From Candidatus Rickettsiella viridis (GTDB taxonomy: Bacteria; Pseudomonadota; Gammaproteobacteria; Diplorickettsiales; Diplorickettsiaceae), in the NCBI RefSeq assembly GCF_003966755.1, contig NZ_AP018005.1, positions 1-64,000 on the forward strand: a stretch of DNA of 64,000 bases, written 5' to 3'. A model generated the notes under the pieces. The model ran no database searches. It had not been told where the DNA came from and worked only from the letters and a program-made list of their open reading frames with translations. A program made the position numbers and the translations under genes. Positions 45,349 through 54,344 of the stretch are shown piece after piece; positions within the stretch are counted from its first letter, which is position 1; each line of letters starts with the position of its first letter.

Positions 45349-45804
45349 TTATAATTTATTTGAACGAACAATATCCCACCAGTTTGCTTTTAAATAGTCA
45401 ATTAACTGTGAGGGATCCGATTCAACAAAATTTTTTTTGATATTTATTAATAAGGTATGCTCAACTTGTTTATCAAGGTTGCTTAACAGAGCGCCGCCTA
45501 CATGCGGCGGCGCGCATAAAATGAGTTTTTTATATTGATGATTATCAAGCCCTTTTTTTAATAAATCAGCTAAATTTCGGGTAAAGCGTGCTAGCGCTAC
45601 TTCGTGCGGATCGCTGGGTGCTTCATAGGCTCCTTTGGCAGCGTGCATGGTTTGATAGTGACCAGGCTTATCGGTCAGTAAATCACTGTCTTTTAGATGT
45701 GCACTTGGGTTTGTTAAGCTTTCTAAAAGCGTTAGCTGGTGTTCCTTTGGTTCATAAGAATAAATATGACCTAGACTGCTGTTTAAACTAATGATCCAAA
45801 TCAT
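45349..45804 (-). CDS. Host-attachment (baeRF/Host_attach) family protein
   Basis: The 151-residue protein has the family pattern: an N-terminal beta strand (MIWIISLNSSLGHIYSYE), a HEVALARFTRNLADLLKKGL helix (20) near residue 69, LILCAPPHVGGALLSNL near 92 and a C-terminal helix. The family was named from a protein required for attachment to host cells in alphaproteobacteria; the fold is related to RNase/release-factor-like domains. The actual role here is unknown. It lies between the AmiD-like gene and rpiA, same strand. Confidence 0.75.
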   Translation of the reverse strand: MIWIISLNSSLGHIYSYEPKEHQLTLLESLTNPSAHLKDSDLLTDKPGHYQTMHAAKGAYEAPSDPHEVALARFTRNLADLLKKGLDNHQYKKLILCAPPHVGGALLSNLDKQVEHTLLINIKKNFVESDPSQLIDYLKANWWDIVRSNKL

Positions 45805-45852
45805 TCTTACCTCTTTACTATCATTAAAGTATAGCAGTTTCTGTTTATTATC

Positions 45853-46518
45853 CTACCTTTCTGTTGTTTTAACGCCACTGTCGGTGGCTAGTAATAATGT
45901 ATCGGCGGGACGTTGCGCAAATAGCCCATTGCAAACAACACCGGGAATGTTATTAAGGAGTCGTTCTAGGCGAATAGGATCAGTAAAGTCCCAATTTTGA
46001 GTATCTAAAATAATATTTCCATTATCGGTAAGGAAGTTATCGCGATAAGCAGGAAAGCCTCCTAATTTAACAATTTCTCTCGCAACATAGCTACGCCCCA
46101 TAGGAATAACTTCAATGGGAAGTGCGCCTTGTCCTAATAATCCAACGTATTTACTTTCATCAGCGATACAAATAAAGTGTTTGCTCGCAGCCGCTATAAT
46201 TTTTTCGCGAGTTAAAGCACCGCCCCCTCCTTTTATTAGCTGTAGTTGGGGATTGACTTCGTCAGCACCATCGATGTAAAGCGCTAATTCACCAGCGGTA
46301 TTAAGATTTAGGATAGGAATACCGTGTTGTTTTAAATATTTTTCGGTATTAACAGAGGCTGCAACAACACCTTCAATTTTTGATTTTATAGAGGCTAATG
46401 CGGTTATAAAGTGATTGACAGTGGATCCACTGCCTAAACCAATAACTTGGCCCATTTTAATATAGTCTAATGCGGCTTTAGCTGAAGCCTTTTTTAAATC
46501 CTCTTGATTTTTCATCAT
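45853..46518 (-). CDS. rpiA: Ribose-5-phosphate isomerase A
   Basis: RpiA interconverts ribose 5-phosphate and ribulose 5-phosphate in the pentose phosphate pathway. The 221 residues have the phosphate-binding [12 protein letters not shown] near residue 25, [18 protein letters not shown] near 85 with the catalytic Asp in DGADE and a Lys in IKGGGGA, and NGNIILDTQ near 165. Length is standard. MM at the start leaves two equivalent ATGs. Confidence 0.97.
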   Translation of the reverse strand: MMKNQEDLKKASAKAALDYIKMGQVIGLGSGSTVNHFITALASIKSKIEGVVAASVNTEKYLKQHGIPILNLNTAGELALYIDGADEVNPQLQLIKGGGGALTREKIIAAASKHFICIADESKYVGLLGQGALPIEVIPMGRSYVAREIVKLGGFPAYRDNFLTDNGNIILDTQNWDFTDPIRLERLLNNIPGVVCNGLFAQRPADTLLLATDSGVKTTER

Positions 46519-46634
46519 AATAGATAAGCTACCTTACTAAAAATTTAGGCTGAATTAAAAAGCGTCCTTATACTTGTTTTATAATGCATCAAATTCCACC
46601 TTTTAAATAGGTGTAAGGAAAAAGAGCAGCGTTG

Positions 46635-46844
46635 CTAACTATCTATACCGCTTTCTGTACCAACAATATAGCCAATAAGCGCCGCTTCTTCTTGTGAAAA
46701 GCCATTTAAAAGCAAGGGGTTATTAAAAATATGACGCGCATTGCTCATAAAATAGAGCCCTTTACCCAGGATATTAATCATCAGTTTGCTTCCTCGATAT
46801 TGCGCAATAATTTGATAGCGTATTTGATTCGAGATAGTCCACAT
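46635..46844 (-). CDS. Small conserved-looking protein, unknown
   Basis: The 69-residue product MWTISNQIRYQIIAQYRGSK onward has no signal peptide, membrane helix or Cys motif. It contains LMINILGKGLYFMSNARHIF (20) and a C-terminal acidic turn EEAALIGYIVGTESG. A good ribosome site, GGAG with 7 bases to the ATG, and normal codon use favour a real gene. No function can be assigned. It lies upstream of rpiA on the same strand, by about 116 bases. Confidence 0.6.
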   Translation of the reverse strand: MWTISNQIRYQIIAQYRGSKLMINILGKGLYFMSNARHIFNNPLLLNGFSQEEAALIGYIVGTESGIDS

Positions 46845-47642
46845 AATTTATCTCCATAAAAAATGATTAAATAAGAGAAGCCTTAGTGTTGTATTTAAAT
46901 ATCCCTATCGTCTTCTATGAAGAAAATTTCGTATGTCTCCAGAGGATTTTATATTGTTTTTAATTTAATTTTTATTTTACAATTGCTAAAATTTACACAC
47001 CCTCAGCACTATAGTATTACCTATCAAAGATTATTTCAATGTTCTAAATTTCGCAAAAGGAGATGAATAATCAAAGAGTTAATAAAATTTAATCGAATAG
47101 ATAAAATAAAGTTAAATCATTTTTGATAAGTAATTTAAGAGAAATAATGAAAAGGATTTGATCATTAAAAAACAATGGACTTGGCGCAGTAGGAAAAACA
47201 ATAGAATTTACGATGGTTGCCCATAAGTATCGAGTTAGTCAGCTAATTAAAAACAAAAAATTATACTTTCCTCACATGATAATAAATTACAGCCAATTTT
47301 TTTGTTTAAAAAGAAAAACTTATTTTTTTCTCATAATATTTAATAGAGTTAAACTTAAATCTAATTTTTAGCTGATGCTTTTATGTGATGTGGTCTAGTT
47401 ATTTTCCACTAGCGCTAGCGATGTAATAGTGATAGTACATAGGCTTTTTAGTTTATCTCGTAGCTCAGGTATCGCTCAACACCTTGCTTTATTGAGCATA
47501 TTTTCAACCTATAAGTTGCTTCGTGCCTGTACATTCCTCCTTTGCTACACGCATGTAGTCACTTAACGTTTAACGTTTTTCTATAAGCTATGTTATGCTT
47601 GGTCATTTTTATTGCTTTGACGTCTTTATAAAAGAGGGCCGT
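46845..47642. other. Gene-poor AT-rich stretch
   Basis: This 0.8-kb gap has no convincing gene. A start-less open stretch at about 47165-47350 reads LKNNGLGAVGKTIEFTMVAH and on, which might be a decayed gene. A tiny 9-codon frame with a good AAGGAG site lies near 47062. CTAGCGCTAG near 47407 is a 10-base palindrome. No tRNA, terminator or riboswitch could be recognised. Confidence 0.5.
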
Positions 47643-48320
47643 ATGCTTAAGTTGACTATCCGTAGCCTGGCGTTACTGATTTTATCCACCCTATTGATAT
47701 CTTGTGGGAAGGTCAGTAGTGGTAAGCCAAACTCCCCTACTGATTTTCAAGCAGGGAGAGACTATCAAGTTATTTCTAACTCACAAATTACCCCTATAAT
47801 AGGTCCTAAAGAAATTATAGAGGTCAAAGAGTTTTTTAATTATGCCTGTCCAGCTTGTTACCATTTTGAACCAATCTTAGAAAAGTGGCTGGCGAAAAAG
47901 CCGGCTTATGTGAAGTTTGAACGTATACCCATTATATTTCAGCCTAGTTGGCGCAGTTTAGCGCGTGCTTATTACATAGCCCAGATGTTAGGCGTAGAGA
48001 GACAATTGACGCCTGCACTATTTAAAGCTATTCATGTTGATAGGCAGGATTTGTCTGATCCTAAATTACAAGAAGCTTTTTTTATTAAAGAAGGTGTTAA
48101 ACAACAAGAATTTGAAAGTATGGCGAGCTTTTCGCCGGGTATTGATGCACAGCTATTACGTAGTGATACCTTGATGCAAGAGGATAAAATTGTTGCTGCG
48201 CCAACATTAGTGGTGGATAACCGGTATAAAGTTGATCCCAGCCTTGTAGGCGGAGACCCGGCGCGTTTTTTACAAGTGGTTGATTATTTAATTGAGAAAG
48301 TGAGAAAAGGGGAAGAGTGA
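47643..48320 (+). CDS. DsbA-like thiol:disulfide oxidoreductase, lipoprotein form
   Basis: DsbA proteins introduce disulfides into exported proteins. The product from ATG 47643 has 225 residues: a signal segment LTIRSLALLILSTLLISCGK in which LISC is a lipobox, then a thioredoxin fold with the active site NYACPACYHFEP (CPAC) near residue 72, and a cis-proline in VAAPTLVVD. E. coli DsbA has CPHC and is soluble; here membrane anchoring is expected. GAGGG lies 6 bases upstream of the ATG; the frame is open earlier. It directly precedes mlaF (no gap). Confidence 0.88.
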   Translation: MLKLTIRSLALLILSTLLISCGKVSSGKPNSPTDFQAGRDYQVISNSQITPIIGPKEIIEVKEFFNYACPACYHFEPILEKWLAKKPAYVKFERIPIIFQPSWRSLARAYYIAQMLGVERQLTPALFKAIHVDRQDLSDPKLQEAFFIKEGVKQQEFESMASFSPGIDAQLLRSDTLMQEDKIVAAPTLVVDNRYKVDPSLVGGDPARFLQVVDYLIEKVRKGEE

Positions 48321-49112
48321 TTGGACAATTTAGTCGAGGTTCGACGTTTGTCTTTTGAACGTAACGGACGCACCGTCTTTTCCGATATCAACCTAACTAT
48401 CCCGCGTGGAAAAATTACTGCGATTATGGGGCCAAGTGGTTGTGGTAAAACAACCCTTTTACGCTTAATAGGCGGTCAGCTTAAGCCCAAGGCCGGAACT
48501 GTACAGATTAATGACAGAGTTATTAATAATTTATCGCGTACACAGCTTTATGAGTTACGTCGCAAGATAGGTATTTTATTCCAAAGCGGTGCACTATTTA
48601 CGAATTTAAACGTTTTTGAAAATATTGCTTTCCCTCTGCGAGAACATACACAGCTACCTGATTTTATGATTCGTGATATTGTGCTGATGAAATTAGAGTC
48701 TGTAGGGTTGCGAGGCACAGCTGAACTCATGCCTAGTCAGCTATCAGGTGGTATGGCACGCCGTATTGCATTAGCCCGAGCGATTGCGCTTGATCCAGAA
48801 CTGATTATGTACGATGAACCGTTTACCGGGTTAGACCCTATTGCGCTTGGGGTCATTATTAAGCTGATTTGTGATTTGAATAGAGCATTATCCATGACGA
48901 TGATTTTGGTCTCGCATGATGTCCAAGAAGTCATGCGTATTGCGGATTATATTTATTTGATTGCAAGCGGCAAGATTATTGGTCGGGGAACGCCGGAAGA
49001 ATTAAGTATGAATAAAAACCCTGAGCTTGAACAATTTTTGCAAGGCTTACCCGATGGTGTCGTTCCATTTCATTATCCTGCCGTCGATTATATTCAAGAT
49101 TTGTTTCATTAA
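48321..49112 (+). CDS. mlaF: Phospholipid ABC transporter ATP-binding protein MlaF
   Basis: MlaF energises the MlaFEDB complex, which moves phospholipids between outer and inner membranes and keeps outer-membrane asymmetry. The 263 residues have Walker A MGPSGCGKTTLLRLI near residue 36, the ABC signature LSGGMARRIALARA near 140, and Walker B ELIMYDEPFTGLDP near 160. The start is TTG immediately after the dsbA stop, so translation is probably coupled. Confidence 0.96.
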   Translation: MDNLVEVRRLSFERNGRTVFSDINLTIPRGKITAIMGPSGCGKTTLLRLIGGQLKPKAGTVQINDRVINNLSRTQLYELRRKIGILFQSGALFTNLNVFENIAFPLREHTQLPDFMIRDIVLMKLESVGLRGTAELMPSQLSGGMARRIALARAIALDPELIMYDEPFTGLDPIALGVIIKLICDLNRALSMTMILVSHDVQEVMRIADYIYLIASGKIIGRGTPEELSMNKNPELEQFLQGLPDGVVPFHYPAVDYIQDLFH

Positions 49113-49115
49113 ACT

Positions 49116-49904
49116 ATGTGGATAACTAACACATTAAGTGAGTTGGGCCGAATTGGCTTAGGATTATTGATGGGTCTCGGGCGTTCGGGGCTATTTTTTT
49201 TGCATGCGCTTTATCGCAGACCACACTTTAGAAAAAATTTTCCCTTGCTGGTAGAACAACTGTATTTTATCGGTGTGCTTTCACTGCTGATTATTATTTT
49301 ATCGGGATTATTTATTGGTATGGTCGTTGGATTACAGGGCTATAATACTTTAGATAAATTTGGAGCAAGCCAACAATTAGGTCAGCTTGTGGCCTTGAGT
49401 GTGGTTCGAGAATTAGGTCCAGTCGTGACGGCATTATTGTTTGCAGGACGTGCAGGTTCAGCGTTGACGGCCGAAATTGGTTTAATGAAGTCAACCGAGC
49501 AGTTAGCAAGTATGGAAATGATGGGTGTTGATCCACTGCGACGTATTATTGCTCCTCGTTTTTGGGCAGGTTTTATCTCAATGCCATTGTTAGCCATCAT
49601 TTTTAGCAGCATTGCCATTTGGGGAGGCTACTTAGTAGGGGTAGTATGGTTAGGTGTCGATGGCGGTACCTTTTGGGGAGCGATGCAAGCTTCGGTTGAT
49701 TTTTACGATGATATTGTCAACGGGATAATAAAAAGCATTGTTTTTGGGATCGTAGTGACGTGGATTGCTGTCTTTCAAGGCTATGATACAGTGCCGACAG
49801 CACAGGGAATTGGGCGTGCTACCACGCGTACGGTTGTTTATTCTTCTTTAGCGGTGCTGGGTTTAGATTTTATATTAACGGCTGTGATGATGGGGGGTTG
49901 GTAA
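49116..49904 (+). CDS. mlaE: Phospholipid ABC transporter permease MlaE
   Basis: MlaE is the membrane permease of the Mla system. The 262 residues have several transmembrane segments, with the family sequence [20 protein letters not shown] near residue 108 (20) and [20 protein letters not shown] (20). The start lies three bases after the mlaF stop. The C-terminal end MMGGW abuts the mlaD start. Confidence 0.96.
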   Translation: MWITNTLSELGRIGLGLLMGLGRSGLFFLHALYRRPHFRKNFPLLVEQLYFIGVLSLLIIILSGLFIGMVVGLQGYNTLDKFGASQQLGQLVALSVVRELGPVVTALLFAGRAGSALTAEIGLMKSTEQLASMEMMGVDPLRRIIAPRFWAGFISMPLLAIIFSSIAIWGGYLVGVVWLGVDGGTFWGAMQASVDFYDDIVNGIIKSIVFGIVVTWIAVFQGYDTVPTAQGIGRATTRTVVYSSLAVLGLDFILTAVMMGGW

Positions 49905-50375
49905 GTGCGCGATAGGATAATAGAGGTTTGGGTGGGTTTATTTATGCTGTGCAGTATTATTGCTGTACTTATTTTAGCGCTTAAGGTAAGTGGTTTAAGT
50001 AATGCCCTTGCTAGTAATGGCTATACCATTACGGCAGATTTTGATAATATCGGCGGGCTTAAAGTGCGATCACCCGTTACCTTGGCGGGTGTTCGAATTG
50101 GTCAAGTTTCCTCCATAAAACTCGATAGTACACAATTTAAAGCAATCGTAACCATGCAACTTGATGCGAAGCAACAACAATTGCCAGCGGATACATCAGC
50201 GAGTATTCAAACTCAAGGATTGTTAGGTGCTAATTACATTAGCCTTAAGCCTGGGTTTGATCAAAATTTTTTAAAGAATGGAAGTGTTATTCAAGATACG
50301 CATCCTGCGTTAATCCTAGAGGACTTAATTGGGCAACTCGTATTCAGTTTAAAGAACTCAGGGGGAAAACAGTGA
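49905..50375 (+). CDS. mlaD: Phospholipid transport substrate-binding protein MlaD
   Basis: MlaD is an MCE-domain inner-membrane protein whose hexamer forms a lipid channel. The 156 residues start with one membrane helix (VGLFMLCSIIAVLILALKV) and the MCE core DFDNIGGLKVRSPVTLAGVR near residue 43 (20), then LLGANYISLKPG. The GTG start directly follows the mlaE stop. The end overlaps mlaC by 4 bases. Confidence 0.95.
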   Translation: MRDRIIEVWVGLFMLCSIIAVLILALKVSGLSNALASNGYTITADFDNIGGLKVRSPVTLAGVRIGQVSSIKLDSTQFKAIVTMQLDAKQQQLPADTSASIQTQGLLGANYISLKPGFDQNFLKNGSVIQDTHPALILEDLIGQLVFSLKNSGGKQ

Positions 50376-50974
50376 AAAAATTTATTTTATTTATGATTGG
50401 GTTATTAGTTTGTACAGCGGTATGGGCTATTTCTTCGCCGCTGGATTTGTTGCAAACCACATCCAATCAATTGATTGCGACGTTGCAACAAAACCAAGCT
50501 ACATTAAAAACAAAGCCACAGCTTGTTTATGGCATTGTTAATCAAATTTTATTGCCACATGTAGACCTAGTCAGTATGTCAGAAAGAGCATTAGGTAGAA
50601 ACGCATGGATGCAAGCAAGCCCTGCACAAAGACAAGCGTTTACTCAGCAATTTACTACCTTATTGATTCGTACTTATTCAAGTGCGTTAGCACAATATAC
50701 GGATGAAAAAATAAAGTTTGATCCATTACGGAGCAACTTTAATGCAGCGTCACGTGTGCAAGTTAATAGTAAGATCATTCGTGACTCAGGGCCTGCTATC
50801 AATGTCAGTTATCGATTAATGCGAGTAGGCGAGCAATGGAAACTTTACGACTTTAGTGTCGATGGTATTAGTTTAGTGGAGAGTTTTCGCTCTCAGTTTG
50901 TGCAAGAACTACAACAAGCGGGCATTGATGGATTGATCAATAAGCTTGCACAGCATAATGCGCAAAATAACTAA
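50372..50974 (+). CDS. mlaC: Phospholipid-binding protein MlaC
   Basis: MlaC is the periplasmic carrier between outer-membrane MlaA-OmpC and MlaD. The 200 residues have a cleavable signal peptide (LFMIGLLVCTAVWA) and the ABC-substrate-like domain with LLPHVDLVSMSERALGRNAW near residue 62 (20), then QQFTTLLIRTYSSALAQYT. The GTG start lies in the mlaD stop region (GTGA overlap). It runs into mlaB by one base. Confidence 0.95.
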   Translation: MKKFILFMIGLLVCTAVWAISSPLDLLQTTSNQLIATLQQNQATLKTKPQLVYGIVNQILLPHVDLVSMSERALGRNAWMQASPAQRQAFTQQFTTLLIRTYSSALAQYTDEKIKFDPLRSNFNAASRVQVNSKIIRDSGPAINVSYRLMRVGEQWKLYDFSVDGISLVESFRSQFVQELQQAGIDGLINKLAQHNAQNN

Positions 50975-51282
50975 TGAACAACTCGTCTAATTTGTTTCAA
51001 AAGCGTGACGGTGCTTATTGTCTTTCGGGAGAATTAAGTTTTGATACCGTACCCCGGATATGGCAACAAAGTCAGGAGGCGCTAAAAGATAAAGCACAAT
51101 CAGTTGTTTTTGATTTAGCAGAAGTCACTCAAAGCGATAGTAGTGGCGTTGCTTTGTTGATTGCTTGGACACGGAGTTTTCACCGTCAATCACGGACAAT
51201 TCATTTTCTTCATTTGCCTAAGCAAATGTTAGCGATAATCCAGCTTGCTGGCCTAAAAAACATCGTACCGATAAAAATTTAA
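50974..51282 (+). CDS. mlaB: STAS-domain protein MlaB
   Basis: MlaB is a small cytoplasmic STAS protein that binds MlaF and stimulates the transporter. The 102 residues hold the STAS pattern: LSGELSFDTVPRIWQQ near residue 17, VVFDLAEVTQSDSSGVALLI near 46 (20) and a C-terminal helix. The start overlaps the mlaC stop (TAATG). murA follows after 12 bases. The ibaG/bolA-like gene that often sits between mlaB and murA in gammaproteobacteria is absent. Confidence 0.93.
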   Translation: MNNSSNLFQKRDGAYCLSGELSFDTVPRIWQQSQEALKDKAQSVVFDLAEVTQSDSSGVALLIAWTRSFHRQSRTIHFLHLPKQMLAIIQLAGLKNIVPIKI

Positions 51283-51294
51283 ATAGAGAGTTAA

Positions 51295-52572
<1,278 letters not shown>

Positions 52573-52612
52573 TAACTTAATTAGTCGGGATTTGCTCCTG
52601 CATACCTTTAAT

Positions 52613-52709
52613 CGTCATGGCGAGGCTGGAATAAAATTCCAGCCGTGGCCATCCAGGAAAAAATTAGCCTCTTCACTGGATTGCCGCGCGCTTTGCGCTC
52701 GCAATGACG
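52613..52709. repeat. MITE-like palindromic element with CGTCAT ends
   Basis: The 97 bases are bounded by CGTCATGGCGAG and CTCGCAATGACG, an inverted repeat matching at 11 of 12 positions. Inside, GGCTGGAAT and ATTCCAGCC form a hairpin and GGCCATCCAG pairs with CTGGATTGCC. Palindromes beginning CGTCAT-GCGAG are common in many bacterial genomes. It lies just downstream of murA, convergent with the CADD-like gene. Only one copy was seen in this window; it is unrelated to the TATACTC element. Confidence 0.85.
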
Positions 52710-52736
52710 GGCTGACGTGTCTGTTTTTTTAGCGGA

Positions 52737-53471
52737 CTAAGTCACGGGTATTTCGCAATGAATATTTCCAATCGTTTGTGCTTGTATACCACTTAACATA
52801 TTCCATACCGATTGAGCTATTTTTTTTGCTGCCTTTTCTGCCTTTATTTTTTCTACGAGGGGTAATTCTTGCATGAGTGTTTTAGTGGCTTCAGAGTGTT
52901 CCACATCAGCTTCTAAATGTACTCGAAAGAATTTTAATGTGGCTTGGTCATCGATATTATAAAATTGTTTAAGTCCCATAATTTTACTGGCCGCTGTTTG
53001 TGGAATTTGGCGTTCATAAGCATATAAAGCACCTAAGCCTTCTGCATAAGAAGAACGCGAAAGCGATAGAAAATCGTCTATGAGTTGTTTAGTTTCTGGT
53101 GTAGGTACGCTGTTTTTTACGGTTTCTTCACATAAGCCTAAACCTTTAGAAAATTGTAGCCATAAGGTAGGATGAGGCTCCCCTGTAGAAACGCCTTCTT
53201 CGTCATTCAAATTCTCTAATAATACCTGGCGCGCTTGAGGAAGATGGCAGTTACTATGCGTTGCGCTGATATAGCGCGGAAAAGCATCGACATGGTGATA
53301 ATATTGGCAGGCATAATTTTGTAAATCATTGATTGAAAGTTTTCCTGCTGACCAAGCTTGGTAAAGAGGATGTCTTAACAAATGGGTTTCATTGAGTTGC
53401 CTATCGAGCAGTTGCATTGAGTTATCGAGTGAATCAGTATTAAACTGATTATCAGGAATTTGCTTGGTCAT
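52737..53471 (-). CDS. CADD/TenA-like oxygenase, putative p-aminobenzoate synthase
   Basis: Chlamydial CADD is a heme-oxygenase-fold di-metal protein that makes p-aminobenzoate for folate from its own active-site tyrosine. The 244-residue product from MTKQIPDNQF matches this family: HPLYQAWSAGKLS near residue 34, NYACQYYHHVDAFPRYISA, ENLNDEEG, and YAYERQIPQTAASKIMGL near 150. From my recollection of the chlamydial sequence, Tyr37 and Lys163 align with the residues modified in the reaction. AAGGAG 9 bases upstream decides the start over an earlier ATG. It converges on murA. Confidence 0.85.
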   Translation of the reverse strand: MTKQIPDNQFNTDSLDNSMQLLDRQLNETHLLRHPLYQAWSAGKLSINDLQNYACQYYHHVDAFPRYISATHSNCHLPQARQVLLENLNDEEGVSTGEPHPTLWLQFSKGLGLCEETVKNSVPTPETKQLIDDFLSLSRSSYAEGLGALYAYERQIPQTAASKIMGLKQFYNIDDQATLKFFRVHLEADVEHSEATKTLMQELPLVEKIKAEKAAKKIAQSVWNMLSGIQAQTIGNIHCEIPVT

Positions 53472-53757
53472 AGAGCTATTCTCCTTGTTGGGTTTAGATG
53501 AACTTATTGTACAGAAATTCATAGTAAATCTGAAATAACCAAGTGCTTTTTTAAAGCTAAGTTCAGATAACCGGCTATATCACTCGCGCTATTTTAAAAA
53601 TAGTATTTCAAGTAACGAGCGGTATATAGTAAAAAAATCCTATTAAAGCAAATTGTTAAATATTTAGCAGATTTTTTATATTTGACTCTACCTAATTAAG
53701 CTTCTAGGATAAATAGCCTTATTTAGATATTAAATAGATATTTACATGGAGTGAAAT

Positions 53758-54276
53758 ATGAAGCTTTTAAATAGTAGTCTTCGTTTCGCGGGGATAGTCG
53801 TGGCGATTTTATTACTGACTGCCTGTGGTGGTGGAAGTGGTGGTCCAGGTGGCGTAGGTGGAGCCGGAACTGGTACTACAGGTACAGGAGGAGGGCCAAC
53901 AACTGCGCCTCCAGGTAGTGGCGGCGGTGGTGGGTTTCCTAATTTGGGCAATATAGCAGGTGTGACACTGACAGGCGATGGTGGCCTTGTATTAAATGCG
54001 ACCGCGCTGCAAACCCTAGGTTTACAAGCAGGCGTATTAACACCTCAGGAATTAGCAAGATTAAATGTAACATTGCCTAATGCAGGAGTAGGTGTAAGAG
54101 CTATAACGAAGCAAGGCCAGCTCATTGCTATTACAGGGCCTCACGGAAAGACTTTTGCAGTTCCAGGTGGACCAAGTACGTTACCAGGAACAGGTATTCG
54201 CTTACCAAGCTTGCCTAGCGGCGGCAATGTAGGTGGAACTTTAAAAAATACGTTAGGGAATGTATTAAAGCACTAA
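53758..54276 (+). CDS. Gly-rich lipoprotein, unknown
   Basis: The 172 residues begin with a lipoprotein signal: VVAILLLTAC, lipobox LTAC with Cys near residue 23, followed by a glycine-rich linker (GGGSGGPGGVGGAGTG, then GSGGGGG). The rest has short imperfect Gly/Leu repeats (LTGDGGLVLNATALQTLGLQ) and no recognised domain. GGAG lies before the ATG. It is convergent with a TpsB transporter and shares its terminator. Surface exposure is plausible but not shown. Confidence 0.8.
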   Translation: MKLLNSSLRFAGIVVAILLLTACGGGSGGPGGVGGAGTGTTGTGGGPTTAPPGSGGGGGFPNLGNIAGVTLTGDGGLVLNATALQTLGLQAGVLTPQELARLNVTLPNAGVGVRAITKQGQLIAITGPHGKTFAVPGGPSTLPGTGIRLPSLPSGGNVGGTLKNTLGNVLKH

Positions 54277-54296
54277 TTATTTAAAATTGAAGCACG

Positions 54297-54341
54297 AGTA
54301 ACCCGCTTATATTGATTCTTATTGAATATAAGCGGGTTACT
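54297..54341. terminator. Strong bidirectional terminator
   Basis: AGTAACCCGCTTATATT (54297-54313) and AATATAAGCGGGTTACT (54325-54341) form a perfect 17-base-pair stem with an 11-base loop. It separates the convergent lipoprotein and TpsB genes and can end both transcripts. Its length is greater than most intrinsic terminators. Confidence 0.85.
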
Positions 54342-54344
54342 TTA

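Noticed and set aside
53742-53951. A Pro-rich 69-codon frame on the minus strand
   Set aside because: It is the complement of the Gly-rich lipoprotein gene; the proline run mirrors the glycine codons.
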